From positions 1,488,001 to 1,552,000 of the forward strand of contig CP065007.1 in assembly GCA_016699715.1 (NCBI GenBank): 64,000 nt of DNA, given 5' to 3'. Position numbers and translations under genes: made by a program. The notes beneath the pieces are model-generated. The model was given only the letters and a program-made list of their open reading frames with translations, was not told the DNA's origin and searched no databases. Below, in pieces: positions 9,198-18,064 of this stretch (positions within the stretch are counted from its first letter, which is position 1; the number at the start of each line of letters is the position of its first letter). The DNA comes from Candidatus Competibacteraceae bacterium. GTDB lineage: Bacteria; Pseudomonadota; Gammaproteobacteria; Competibacterales; Competibacteraceae.

Positions 9198-9869
9198 TTA
9201 TTGCAGCGAGGCGACGAAACGGTTCAATTCGCTCAGATCGGCCAAGTAATGGACGTTCGGACCCTGAAACAACGTCGGCTCGATATGCCGCAAGCCCTGA
9301 CCGCCGATCAGGATGGGTAAAACAGGGAATTCGGCGCGAATGGCGTCGACCGTCGCGTGCAGGTCGCCGATGTGGAAATAAACGCTCAAGGACAACCCCA
9401 CCAGATCGGGCGGCTGCTCGTGTAGCAGGCGCAGCAATTCACGGGCCGGAGTGTCGGCGCCCAGATAGAAGGCATCCCAGCCATGCATTTCAAATACATC
9501 GCAGGCCATCTTGCCGCCGACCTGGTGCAGCTCGCCCTCCACCGACGTGACGACGATGCTCTTGTCGGCCCGGCGCGGCGAAATCACCTCGGGGTAAATC
9601 TGATTGAGCAGACCTTCGACGATGGAGGTGGCCAGGTGCTCGCTGGCGACCGAGATTTGATTGTGCTCCCATAAGTCGCCGACGCGATACAGCGCCTGCT
9701 GAAACAACCGCTGGTACAAGTCGATGACCGGGATGCCATCCGCCAGGGTCCGCCGGGTCAACACCGTGCAGCGCCGACGGTCGCCGGCCAAGAGGGCGGC
9801 AAGAAATTCGGGGTAGGTCACGGGCGGTGTCGGGATCGATGCCGACGGGGCAAGCGTCGCGGCAGTCAT
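9198..9869 (-). CDS. Free-standing cobalamin-binding protein with CarH-type photosensor motifs
   Basis: A 223-residue protein made of a B12-binding helical cap and a Rossmann-type B12-binding domain, without the MerR DNA-binding domain of CarH. In the cap, Trp67 is followed after nine residues by Glu77-His78, the Wx9EH pattern known from adenosylcobalamin light sensors. In the Rossmann part EGELHQVG gives an ExHxxG lower-ligand motif with His115, followed by LVGLSLS and a Gly-Gly at 189-190. Established knowledge: this combination distinguishes CarH-like photoreceptor domains from methyltransferase corrinoid proteins. It is the first gene of an operon with a histidine kinase. Light sensing is inferred; a general cobalamin-dependent signalling role is the alternative. 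Confidence 0.88.
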   Translation of the reverse strand: MTAATLAPSASIPTPPVTYPEFLAALLAGDRRRCTVLTRRTLADGIPVIDLYQRLFQQALYRVGDLWEHNQISVASEHLATSIVEGLLNQIYPEVISPRRADKSIVVTSVEGELHQVGGKMACDVFEMHGWDAFYLGADTPARELLRLLHEQPPDLVGLSLSVYFHIGDLHATVDAIRAEFPVLPILIGGQGLRHIEPTLFQGPNVHYLADLSELNRFVASLQ

Positions 9870-9973
9870 GGGGCAGAACCTCGCAAGGGGCAGACTGAAA
9901 AGCGATTTTTATCGAATTATAGTCCTTGTCGCTTGTCCCGGTCGTGTTTCGGCATCCTGCGGCACGGGCCAGC

Positions 9974-12775
9974 TCAGCTCGCCAACCGCAAGCCCGGTGG
10001 CAGCGCCTCGCCGAACACTCGGCCAGCATCGGCCTCGTCCAGATCCACCACCTCTTCCACCATTCGCAGCCACGCGGCTGGGGCCTTGGCCGCTCGCAGC
10101 CGCTGGATGACCCGCGCTCGCGCCGGCTCGTCCAGATCGCGCTGGCGGTCGCCGCTCAACCGCGCCAGCAGGACCGCGGCGAAGGCCGCCGGCGCCACCG
10201 CCTTCCAGTCCAGCGCCAGCACCCGTTCCAGCCAGGCTGTCGCCGTTACCGCCGGCACCACATCATGGGCGCTGCCATACACCGGGACGCGGGTCGCCAG
10301 CCGGCCCACCGCCCACCACAATTGTGGGGATTCGCCCTTGCGCGCCAGTCGCGCCAGCAGCAGCTCGCCGAGTTCGAGCTTGCGCGCCGCCGGCAAGCGC
10401 TCCAGCACGCCGGCCAGCCGCGCCATGTCTTCGATTCCCGGCGGCCTGTCCTTGGCCATCTTGCCGCCCAACGGGCGCAAATCGCTCAGTAAATCCTCAC
10501 TGAGCCGCAGTTGCGCCGCCGCGTCCAGGCCACCGGCCACCCGCCGCCACAGCGTCCACCACTCCGACCTCACCTGGGCGTCCCGATGGTGCTGAATGCC
10601 CTGTTCGTACAGTGCCCACAATTGCCCGGCTCGCCACTCGTCCAACGGATAACCGAAACCCGGCCGCAAACAAAAGCCGGCCAGACTGAACCACAGCCGC
10701 TCGTGATCGGCCGAGCGCCGCCGCCGCCGGGCGCCAACCCACAGTGCCCCGAACAGCTCGCGCAGCAGCGGCGTCTCCCAGGTCTCGCGTCTGCCGAGCA
10801 AGCGTTCCAGATCGGTGCGCAAGCTCTTGATCTCCTTGGGCTCGATATCGGCGGCGCGGGAACCGTAAAACCGTTCGATCCGCGCCGTTGCCTCAGGAAA
10901 ACGGGGATGCAAGCGGGCCAGCGCCGCCACATCGCCGCCCCGCAGTTGAAAGGCCAGCCGCCAGCGCTTGGGTCCAGCGCTCCCCTCTCCCACCGGAAGC
11001 GGGACCGGGGGTGAGGGCGTTTCCACCGGAAGCGGGGCCGGGGGTAAAGGCTCCACCGCGACGCAGTCCACCTCCAGGGTGCCGACCTCGGTCAGTTGCG
11101 CGCTCAGTTGCACCGGAACTTCACCCGCTCCAGCCTCGCTTTCGATCAGCGTGACGATCGGCGGCAGGGGCAAAAATTTCCCGGCATCCAGCACAGCCAA
11201 CTCGCCCGGCGCAAAGCTCGCATCCCCGGTCGAGGACATCAGGTGAAACTGCACTGGCGCGCCCAGCCGCAGGGAAAAGCTTCGATCCAACCGGATTTCC
11301 CGCCCCTCCTCCGTGCCGCGCGGCAACAGGCACACCCCCTGTTTGCACTCCCGCGCGCCGCCGTCCACCACCAGGAAATAGCTCCGCGCCGAACCGCCGC
11401 CGATCTTCAGGCCCCGACCGTGCCGCGCCAGCCCGTAGGCCACCGCGCCGCGCGCCACCGCCAGTTCGGGTTCGGGATTATCCAGCCGCAACAGCGGCTC
11501 GCCCCGCCAGCCGGCCAGCAGTTCCAGCAGCTGTTCCGACAGGGCCGCGCCGTGGAACACTCCACCATTCAGCAACACCGCGTCCGGCATCGGTGGACGC
11601 TCGGCCGGCGCCCGTTCGCCCAGCGCTCGCCGGGCCGCGTCGGCGTGCCGGGCCAGAAACGCCGCCAGATGACGGCTGATGGCCGGGTCGGCGGCATAGG
11701 GCAAACCGAATTCGACCACCGCCGCCCGCCGGCCCTGGGGCTGTTCGCCCGCCGCCGTCAGCGGTAGAAAGCCGTCCACCAACCACGATCGCACCTCGTC
11801 GCGACCCAGTTCCGCCGCGCGCGACCCGCCGATCAGTCGGGCACCGCCGCCGAGCACGGTCACCGTCACCTGTTCCGGCGCATCGGGTGCCAGCAGCCGT
11901 TCCTTGGCGCTCCGGCATTGTTGCCACAATTGCGACAGCTCGCCGGCGCTGAGACGCCCACCGCCCAGCCGGGTTTCGACGATGCGGGCCAGGCTCAGAT
12001 CCATATTATCGCCACCCAGCATCAGATGATCACCCACGCCGATCCGGGTCAGGCATGGCTCCTTTTCGCCCGACTCGATCTGAATCAAAGTCAGGTCGGT
12101 GGTGCCACCACCCACGTCACAAACCAGCAACAGGCGGGACTCGCCCAAGGCCGTTGCCACTTCGTCCCGATGGCGATGCAACCAGTCATGGCAGGCCGCC
12201 TGTGGCTCCTCCACCAACCGCAGCGCCGGCAAACCGGCCAGCCGCGCCGCTGCCACCGTCAGGGTCCGCGCCGCTTCGTCGAAGGAGGCCGGCACGGTCA
12301 ACACCAGTTCCTGCCGTTCCAGCGGCTGACGGGGAAAGTGCTGGTTCCAGGCGGCGCGGACATGGGCCAGAGTGCCGGCGCTGGCGGCCAGCGGCGACAC
12401 CTTGGCGATCTCCTCCGCCGCACCCCAGGGCAACACCGGCGCGGTGCGGTCCACGCCGGCATGCGACAGCCAGCTCTTGGCGCTGGCCACCAACCGCCCC
12501 GGCACCCGCGCGCCCCGCTCCCGCGCCAGTTCGCCCAGCACCGCATTAGCCACCGCGCCGGGGTCGTCGAAAACCCAGGGGAGCTGGATGTCCGCCGCCG
12601 CCAGTTCGCCTTCCGCCGGGTGATAGCGCACCGAGGGCAATAGCGGACGGGCCGCCACCGCGCCGGGCGCGATCAGTTGTTCGATGGGGAATTGACGGAT
12701 ATCCGCCGCTCCGGCGGCCTTCAGATCGGCGTAGGCCACCACCGTATGGGTAGTACCCAGATCGATGCCGACCAA
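9974..12775 (-). CDS. Large Hsp70-family protein with C-terminal extension
   Basis: An Hsp70-like ATPase of 933 residues, much longer than DnaK. The actin-fold motifs are clear: VGIDLGTTHTVVAYAD at the N-terminus, VCDVGGGTTDLTLI, and LLNGGVFHGAAL. The region after about residue 570 is not a DnaK substrate-binding domain; it is an extra helical region of the kind found in paired bacterial Hsp70 operons. A Pro-rich stretch near residues 577-600 comes from a duplicated DNA segment. The start is odd: the first in-frame candidate is TTG at 12775, while the frame is open upstream to 12806 with no ATG (an ATC stands where a start would fit). It is the last gene of the operon with another Hsp70 and a DUF2760-like protein. 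Confidence 0.88.
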   Translation of the reverse strand: MVGIDLGTTHTVVAYADLKAAGAADIRQFPIEQLIAPGAVAARPLLPSVRYHPAEGELAAADIQLPWVFDDPGAVANAVLGELARERGARVPGRLVASAKSWLSHAGVDRTAPVLPWGAAEEIAKVSPLAASAGTLAHVRAAWNQHFPRQPLERQELVLTVPASFDEAARTLTVAAARLAGLPALRLVEEPQAACHDWLHRHRDEVATALGESRLLLVCDVGGGTTDLTLIQIESGEKEPCLTRIGVGDHLMLGGDNMDLSLARIVETRLGGGRLSAGELSQLWQQCRSAKERLLAPDAPEQVTVTVLGGGARLIGGSRAAELGRDEVRSWLVDGFLPLTAAGEQPQGRRAAVVEFGLPYAADPAISRHLAAFLARHADAARRALGERAPAERPPMPDAVLLNGGVFHGAALSEQLLELLAGWRGEPLLRLDNPEPELAVARGAVAYGLARHGRGLKIGGGSARSYFLVVDGGARECKQGVCLLPRGTEEGREIRLDRSFSLRLGAPVQFHLMSSTGDASFAPGELAVLDAGKFLPLPPIVTLIESEAGAGEVPVQLSAQLTEVGTLEVDCVAVEPLPPAPLPVETPSPPVPLPVGEGSAGPKRWRLAFQLRGGDVAALARLHPRFPEATARIERFYGSRAADIEPKEIKSLRTDLERLLGRRETWETPLLRELFGALWVGARRRRRSADHERLWFSLAGFCLRPGFGYPLDEWRAGQLWALYEQGIQHHRDAQVRSEWWTLWRRVAGGLDAAAQLRLSEDLLSDLRPLGGKMAKDRPPGIEDMARLAGVLERLPAARKLELGELLLARLARKGESPQLWWAVGRLATRVPVYGSAHDVVPAVTATAWLERVLALDWKAVAPAAFAAVLLARLSGDRQRDLDEPARARVIQRLRAAKAPAAWLRMVEEVVDLDEADAGRVFGEALPPGLRLAS
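10990..11045. repeat. 23-bp direct repeat with 33-bp period inside the Hsp70 gene
   Basis: Two near-identical 23-bp copies (10990-11012 and 11023-11045, one mismatch) start with CCACCGGAAGCGGG and lie in the coding frame. They give the low-complexity peptides PAPLPVE and PVPLPVG. The composition is like dispersed intergenic repeats of proteobacteria, so an in-frame repeat insertion is likely. Confidence 0.7.
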
Positions 12776-12813
12776 ATAACGGGGTGTGCTGGAACGAGCG
12801 ATGGTTCAGCCCT

Positions 12814-14079
12814 CTACTCGTTAGCGAAAAACGAGTTTTGTTCGGGCCGCGCCGACTGCCACTGATAGCGCACCGGCTTGCTGAGTTTTCTCACCTGCCC
12901 TTCCTCTACAGCTCGTTTCAGCCAATCCCGCAATTGAGGTTTACCAATATCGAAACAAGTCAGCAACTCCTGATCGGTAACCGGTATCTTCGTGGTTAAC
13001 TTTCGCAGGCGGCGCAGGAACAACTGGTAAAAACCCAGCTTGTCAATCGCGGGGTCCACGGACGAGACCGGCATTTCCGATGACCCGAGAAGAGACGGAT
13101 TGGGTTCTGCGATCAAATCTGGCGCCCGATCAATTGCAGGTGTTGACACCGGGTTCTCTCGGCCGAACAGGGTTACCAGATCGCATGGCACCTCCGGCAA
13201 CCAGCGCCCGCGTCGCCGTACCAATTCGGCATTTCCAGAAGCAGGATCGGGATGTGGCTTGATCCACAGCGGCGTCCAACCATGCCTAAGATTTTCCACC
13301 GCACCGCTCCAGGTGCCACCATGTTCCTTGTCGGCCGCGATCACCACCGCCGCGTCGGCCAAACAGTAGATGTATTTGTTGCGCCCCATGGCGTTGCCCA
13401 CATCGAAACCCGTTTCCGGATTGAAGGGCGAAATCAGCACCAGATTGCCGTTCAGCAGGCTCGGGCGAAACCTGGCCGATGTGGCGACGCGCAGGAGGCT
13501 ATCGGAGAGTACGCCGACTGCCGTTCCCTCCCGCCCCAGCGCTCCCAGCATTGCCGTCTCGTCAACACCGCGAGCGCCGCCGGAAATCACTGACAGTCCC
13601 TGCAACGCTGCTTCGGTACCCAAGCCAGTCGTAAACGCTAAATCCTCCAAGCTGGCGTGACGCGAACCGATGATTGCAATCCCGCCCTGATCCAATAACT
13701 GACGGTTGCCGCATCCGAACAGCACTGGCGGTGAATCGGCTTGCAAATGTTTTTTCAGACGGCTGGGATAATCGGCATCGGCCCGAATCAGAATCCAGAG
13801 CCCGGCGCGTTGCCATTTTTCCACGGCCAGCCCCAACGCACCGGCGCGGTTCAGCAATGCATGAATACGCTCCAGCGTCACCGTGCGATCCGTCCATCCC
13901 GCCAGTAACCGGGCCGGATCGTCGCGCAACAGCATTTCCGGGGCGATCCTCTGTTCCTTCAGCCAACGAGCAAAGCGCCCCCATTCCATCGGCGACAGCG
14001 GGCGCAGCTTATCCTTGGCGGGTTTGGAAAAATAGGCGGTCAATAACAATACCGCCTGGGTTTGCACGTGCAGGTCCAT
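12814..14079 (-). CDS. DprA/Smf-like DNA-processing protein
   Basis: A 421-residue protein of the DprA family. An N-terminal helical part is followed by the Rossmann-like core: IAIIGSRHAS near residue 139, SGGARGVDETAM at 170-181, and MGRNKYIYCLADAAVVIAAD near 235. The C-terminal ~80 residues look like a winged helix. Canonical DprA loads RecA on incoming single-stranded DNA. This one is divergent, and its core lacks the usual GxRNR-type spelling, having GRNK instead. The ATG at 14079 follows GGGG and starts 1 bp after the helicase stop, so the two are co-translated. A GTG at 14091 would overlap it by 11 bp. The pairing suggests work on the same DNA substrate; a defence role is inferred. Confidence 0.85.
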   Translation of the reverse strand: MDLHVQTQAVLLLTAYFSKPAKDKLRPLSPMEWGRFARWLKEQRIAPEMLLRDDPARLLAGWTDRTVTLERIHALLNRAGALGLAVEKWQRAGLWILIRADADYPSRLKKHLQADSPPVLFGCGNRQLLDQGGIAIIGSRHASLEDLAFTTGLGTEAALQGLSVISGGARGVDETAMLGALGREGTAVGVLSDSLLRVATSARFRPSLLNGNLVLISPFNPETGFDVGNAMGRNKYIYCLADAAVVIAADKEHGGTWSGAVENLRHGWTPLWIKPHPDPASGNAELVRRRGRWLPEVPCDLVTLFGRENPVSTPAIDRAPDLIAEPNPSLLGSSEMPVSSVDPAIDKLGFYQLFLRRLRKLTTKIPVTDQELLTCFDIGKPQLRDWLKRAVEEGQVRKLSKPVRYQWQSARPEQNSFFANE

Positions 14080-14080
14080 A

Positions 14081-16198
14081 TCAATCCCCACCGCCAGCGG
14101 TGGTCGCCAGCGCGGTCGGCCATACCAGCCCGCTCCCCGCCTGCCGCAACAGGGCTGCCACGACTGTCAGGGTCCAGGTCGAATCCACCATATCATCCAC
14201 CAACAATGCTGGCCCACTTGGAATCGGAGCAGCAACAGCGAACACACCATCCAGGTTACGGCACTGGTGGTAACGGTTCTGCTGGAGTTTCTGTAGTTGG
14301 TTGTCACGCTGCTTGGCGACGGCGGGCACGAACGGCAACCGGAGTCGAGCCGCCAGGCGGCGGGCGAAATCCGGCACCAGGGTAGGATGGTTGCGGGACG
14401 GTACGCAGGTGACCCAGGCGGGCGCGGGCTGGGGACGCCAGCGTTGCTGAATCATCTCGGCCATGGCTTCCACCAGCTCATCGCGAAAATGGCCGGCTCG
14501 CTTGTCCTCGGCCACCCACCGTCCCCAGCCGGCATCACCCCAGCGCGACAGCACCCGTCCGGTTTCAGCGCGCAGATTTGCCGCCAAATTGCCTCGAAAG
14601 GGATACATGATAAACGCGCCACTGGCCACCTGCTTTTTGCATTCCAGCGGCAACTGGGAACGCCGAAGATAACGCGCCGCTTCCACCGCCAGCGTCTGCG
14701 AGAAGGTTTCGCCGACCACTGGATGACCCAAACACCGGGCGCAGCGGCCGCATCGCCGTGGGTTCTCATCATCCAGCGCCGTGGCGAGAAACCGCATCAG
14801 GCAATCCTGGCTATCGATATACGCCTGCATCTCCCACCACTCCTGCTCGCGCTGCCGGGTCAGGCGCTGGATGCGCTCATGCTCCAAGCAATAGGCCACC
14901 GGCGTGCGCCGCCAGCGTGCGCCATCCTTGAGCACTGGCGCGGGATTTTCAACGCTCAAAAATTTTAAAACGTGCTCGATCTGCTTGCTTCGTCTGAGAT
15001 TGACTGCTGTTTCCAACTCGATAACCGTCAGGCCATCGGACTGCTCCAGTGCGTGGAGTATCGTGTTGACCTGGGTCTCATCGGGAAAGGCGCTGTCACG
15101 GAAAAAAGCATGAATCTCCTCATCTTCCCGCCCCGCCAACAAAATCCCGACGGCGTAAGCAATGGCACGACCGGCGCGGCCCACCTGCTGATAGTAAGCC
15201 ACGATGGAACCGGGCGCCTGATAGTGGACGACGAAGCCCAAATCCGGCTTGTCGTAACCCATACCCAACGCCGTGGTCGCCACCAGTGCCTTGATTTGGT
15301 TGGTCAGCAGCAGGGTTTCCAAATGCTGCCGGTAGGCGTTGGCATCGGCAAAACCGCCCGCTGCGCTGTCACTGTGATAGGCGCGAGCCGGGATTCCATT
15401 CCGGCTCAGCCAGTCGGCCACCTGTTCGGCATCCCGACGAGTCAGGGTATACACAATGCCGGTTCCGGGTAATTTCGGTAGATATTCCGCCAACCAGGCC
15501 AGCCGCGCCGCCTGATCGGGCAGGCGCAGGGTTTGCAATGCCAGGGTTTCACGCATCAGCGAACCACGTTGGATCTTGATGCCGCCCAACTGCTGACCGA
15601 TATCCCTCAACACCCGGTTGTTGGCGGTCGCCGTGGTCCCCAGCAAGGGCATGTTCGGCGGCATTCGCCGCAAGACGTTAACCAGACGGCGATAATCTGG
15701 GCGGAAGTCGTGACCCCAGTCGGAAATGCAGTGGGCCTCGTCAACCACCAGCAAGCCAAGACGCTGGGCGATTGGCAACAGTGCATCCTGCACGAACTCA
15801 TCGTTGGCCAACCGCTCGGGCGAAATCAGCACCGCATCGGCCACATCGTTCAGAATGGCGCGGGTGAGCGACGGCCAATCGTTACGGTTGGCCGAGTTGA
15901 TGGTCAGCGCCCGGATGCCCAACCGTTCGGCGGCTTCAATCTGATTGCGCATCAAGGCCAGTAGTGGCGAAACGATCAGCGTCGGCCCCAAACCTCGGTC
16001 GCGCAGCAGACGAGTAGCGATGAAATACACCATGCTCTTGCCCCAGCCGGTACGCTGCACAACTAGCAGCTTGTCTCGGCGGTGGACCAAGGCATCAATG
16101 GCTTCCCACTGGCCGGCGTGGAAATCGGCCAGTGGATCGTCAAGCACTTGGCGCAATAACTGGCGGGCATCCTGGCGCTGGATTTGCGAATCGGTCAT
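14081..16198 (-). CDS. RecQ-like ATP-dependent helicase fused to a phosphoribosyltransferase-like domain
   Basis: About 705 residues. The superfamily 2 helicase has Walker A TGWGKS (about residue 50), VVDEAHCISDWGHDFRPDY as motif II with the RecQ signature, TTATANN as motif III and YYQQVGRAGR as motif VI. A CGRCARC cluster near residue 485 resembles the RecQ zinc-binding region. There is no clear HRDC domain. The last ~120 residues contain LLVDDMVDSTWTL, a type I phosphoribosyltransferase PRPP loop like that of ComFC. The ATG at 16198 is preferred over TTG 16216. It begins 28 bp after the first Hsp70 stop and is followed by the DprA-like gene. The combination recalls ComFA/ComFC/DprA of competence, but its job is unknown. 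Confidence 0.88.
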   Translation of the reverse strand: MTDSQIQRQDARQLLRQVLDDPLADFHAGQWEAIDALVHRRDKLLVVQRTGWGKSMVYFIATRLLRDRGLGPTLIVSPLLALMRNQIEAAERLGIRALTINSANRNDWPSLTRAILNDVADAVLISPERLANDEFVQDALLPIAQRLGLLVVDEAHCISDWGHDFRPDYRRLVNVLRRMPPNMPLLGTTATANNRVLRDIGQQLGGIKIQRGSLMRETLALQTLRLPDQAARLAWLAEYLPKLPGTGIVYTLTRRDAEQVADWLSRNGIPARAYHSDSAAGGFADANAYRQHLETLLLTNQIKALVATTALGMGYDKPDLGFVVHYQAPGSIVAYYQQVGRAGRAIAYAVGILLAGREDEEIHAFFRDSAFPDETQVNTILHALEQSDGLTVIELETAVNLRRSKQIEHVLKFLSVENPAPVLKDGARWRRTPVAYCLEHERIQRLTRQREQEWWEMQAYIDSQDCLMRFLATALDDENPRRCGRCARCLGHPVVGETFSQTLAVEAARYLRRSQLPLECKKQVASGAFIMYPFRGNLAANLRAETGRVLSRWGDAGWGRWVAEDKRAGHFRDELVEAMAEMIQQRWRPQPAPAWVTCVPSRNHPTLVPDFARRLAARLRLPFVPAVAKQRDNQLQKLQQNRYHQCRNLDGVFAVAAPIPSGPALLVDDMVDSTWTLTVVAALLRQAGSGLVWPTALATTAGGGD

Positions 16199-16225
16199 GG
16201 ATCTATCACTCAGCAACGGTTCGGC

Positions 16226-18064
16226 TTATCCCTCCCCGCGCACGTCGAACTCGACCTTCCAGGCTGCTCCGCCTTCGCGCGGCACGGCCTCCAGCCGCAA
16301 CGTGCCGACCTCGGTCACCGCCGCGTGCAGCCGCACCGGCACCACTTCGCCGGGTTGGCGATCCTCGGCGGGCAAGGTTGCTTCGATCTCCTCCAGTTCC
16401 TCGACCTCGTCCGCCGTCCACTGCTCCAGCACCGCGCCCACCTGATCGCTGCGCCGCACCGAGGAACCGAAGAAACGGAATCGCACCGGCTCGCCGACCA
16501 CCAATCCCACTTCTTGTGGCGGCAATTCGGCCTGAGTTCCCTCTTCCATGCCGAACGGCGCGATGCACAAGGCTTCGATCGGCGGTTCCATCCCCGGTAC
16601 CGCCGGCATGGCACTTTCGACCCCGACGTAATAGGACTTGGCGGTGCCACCGCGAATCCGCACTCCGCGCCCGCGCCGCACATAGCCGTAATAGGCCGCG
16701 CCGAGCGCCACGGCCAAATCGAGATCGCTGCCTTCCAACAAGCGCGCCGGGGGCGCGCCCTCGGCCACCAGCCAACCGTTTAGCACGGTCAGGGTCCGCT
16801 CCAGCAAGGGTGGCGCCTTGAACACACCGCCGTTGAACAGCACCGTGGTCGGATGCAGGAAACTGGCCTGCTCCGGCAGCCGGTCCTCGAAACCGGGCAG
16901 ATAGCGGGTCGCCTCCACCTGCCGGCCCAGAAACGCCGCCAGATGACGGGTCATGGCCGCATCCTGCGCGTAGGGCAAACCCAGCTTGGTCAGCGCCGCC
17001 CGCGCCCGCGCCGCTGGCCGCGCCGCCGCTTCCACGATTGGAAAGAACCCTTCCATCAAGGTGTGGGAGACCTCATCACGGGTCAGTTCGGTGCGCAAGG
17101 TACCGCCGATCAGTTTGGAACCGCGGCTTGGCACCACCACCGGCACCGCCTCGATCTCGTCATGACTCAACAGGGTTTCCTTGGCCGACCGGCAACCGTG
17201 GGTCAGACCCTGCAACTGCCAGGGATCGAGCTGGATGCCTTGCGCCGCCAGCTTGGCGCGGACCGCGTGCGCCAAGGCTAGATCCATGTTGTCGCCGCCC
17301 AGCAGAATATGCTCGCCGACCGCCACCCGCACCAGTTCCAGGGAACCGTCGCGCTCGGTCACGGCGATCAGCGAAAAGTCGGCGGTGCCACCGCCCAGGT
17401 CGATCACCAGGATGATGTCGCCGAGCTGGACCTGCTTGCGCCACCCTTCCCGAGTGGCCAATACCCAGTGATACAAGGCCGCTTGCGGTTCTTCCAGCAA
17501 CACCAAATGGCGTAAGCCGACCGCCTCCGCCGCTTCGGCGGTCAATTCGCGAGCGGCGGGATCGAAGGAAGCCGGCACGGTCAGCACCACGTCCTGTTCG
17601 GTCAGTGGCGCCTCGGGATGCTGATGGTCCCAAGCGGCGCGCAAGTGCTCCAGATAGCGGATCGAGGCTTGCAACGGCGAAACCCGCCCCACTTCCTCCG
17701 GCGCCTCCACCGGCAGGATGGCGGCACGCCGATCCACCCCTGGATGACACAACCAGCTTTTGGCGCTGGATACCAAGCGAATCGGCGTCCGACCGCCCAT
17801 CGCCCGCGCCAGTTCGCCAACCACGAACGGGGGCTCGCCCCAAGGCAGGACCCGATCTTCCGGCCGCAGTTCGTCGGGATGCGGCAAGTAGAGGAACGAG
17901 GGCAGCATCGGTCGCTCCTCGACCGCGCCGGGCGCGGTCAACTGCGGAATGAGTTCGATCCGTTCAACCACCTCATCATGGTCGCTGGCGGCCAAATCCA
18001 CCGCCGCCAACACACAGTGGGTGGTGCCCAGATCAATGCCCACCGTGTAACGAGCCGTGCTCAT
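16226..18064 (-). CDS. Hsp70-family protein
   Basis: An Hsp70-like ATPase of 612 residues. It opens with VGIDLGTTHCVLAAVDL. The phosphate-2 region is LVIDLGGGTADFSLIAV and the adenosine motif region is LFNGGVFKAPPL. The C-terminal ~150 residues form a beta-rich region related to a substrate-binding domain but lack the helical lid length of DnaK. Its ATG overlaps the stop of the DUF2760-like gene (ATGA). It resembles the second Hsp70 of the operon over the ATPase domain, suggesting an old duplication. Neither gene has a GrpE or DnaK-type DnaJ beside it; the nearest J protein is at 19215-19820. Confidence 0.92.
   Translation of the reverse strand: MSTARYTVGIDLGTTHCVLAAVDLAASDHDEVVERIELIPQLTAPGAVEERPMLPSFLYLPHPDELRPEDRVLPWGEPPFVVGELARAMGGRTPIRLVSSAKSWLCHPGVDRRAAILPVEAPEEVGRVSPLQASIRYLEHLRAAWDHQHPEAPLTEQDVVLTVPASFDPAARELTAEAAEAVGLRHLVLLEEPQAALYHWVLATREGWRKQVQLGDIILVIDLGGGTADFSLIAVTERDGSLELVRVAVGEHILLGGDNMDLALAHAVRAKLAAQGIQLDPWQLQGLTHGCRSAKETLLSHDEIEAVPVVVPSRGSKLIGGTLRTELTRDEVSHTLMEGFFPIVEAAARPAARARAALTKLGLPYAQDAAMTRHLAAFLGRQVEATRYLPGFEDRLPEQASFLHPTTVLFNGGVFKAPPLLERTLTVLNGWLVAEGAPPARLLEGSDLDLAVALGAAYYGYVRRGRGVRIRGGTAKSYYVGVESAMPAVPGMEPPIEALCIAPFGMEEGTQAELPPQEVGLVVGEPVRFRFFGSSVRRSDQVGAVLEQWTADEVEELEEIEATLPAEDRQPGEVVPVRLHAAVTEVGTLRLEAVPREGGAAWKVEFDVRGEG

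Noticed and set aside
9870..9973. Cobalamin riboswitch upstream of the B12-binding protein gene
   Set aside because: The short leader between the Hsp70 stop and this gene shows no B12-box-like sequence, and the space is too small for a full riboswitch.
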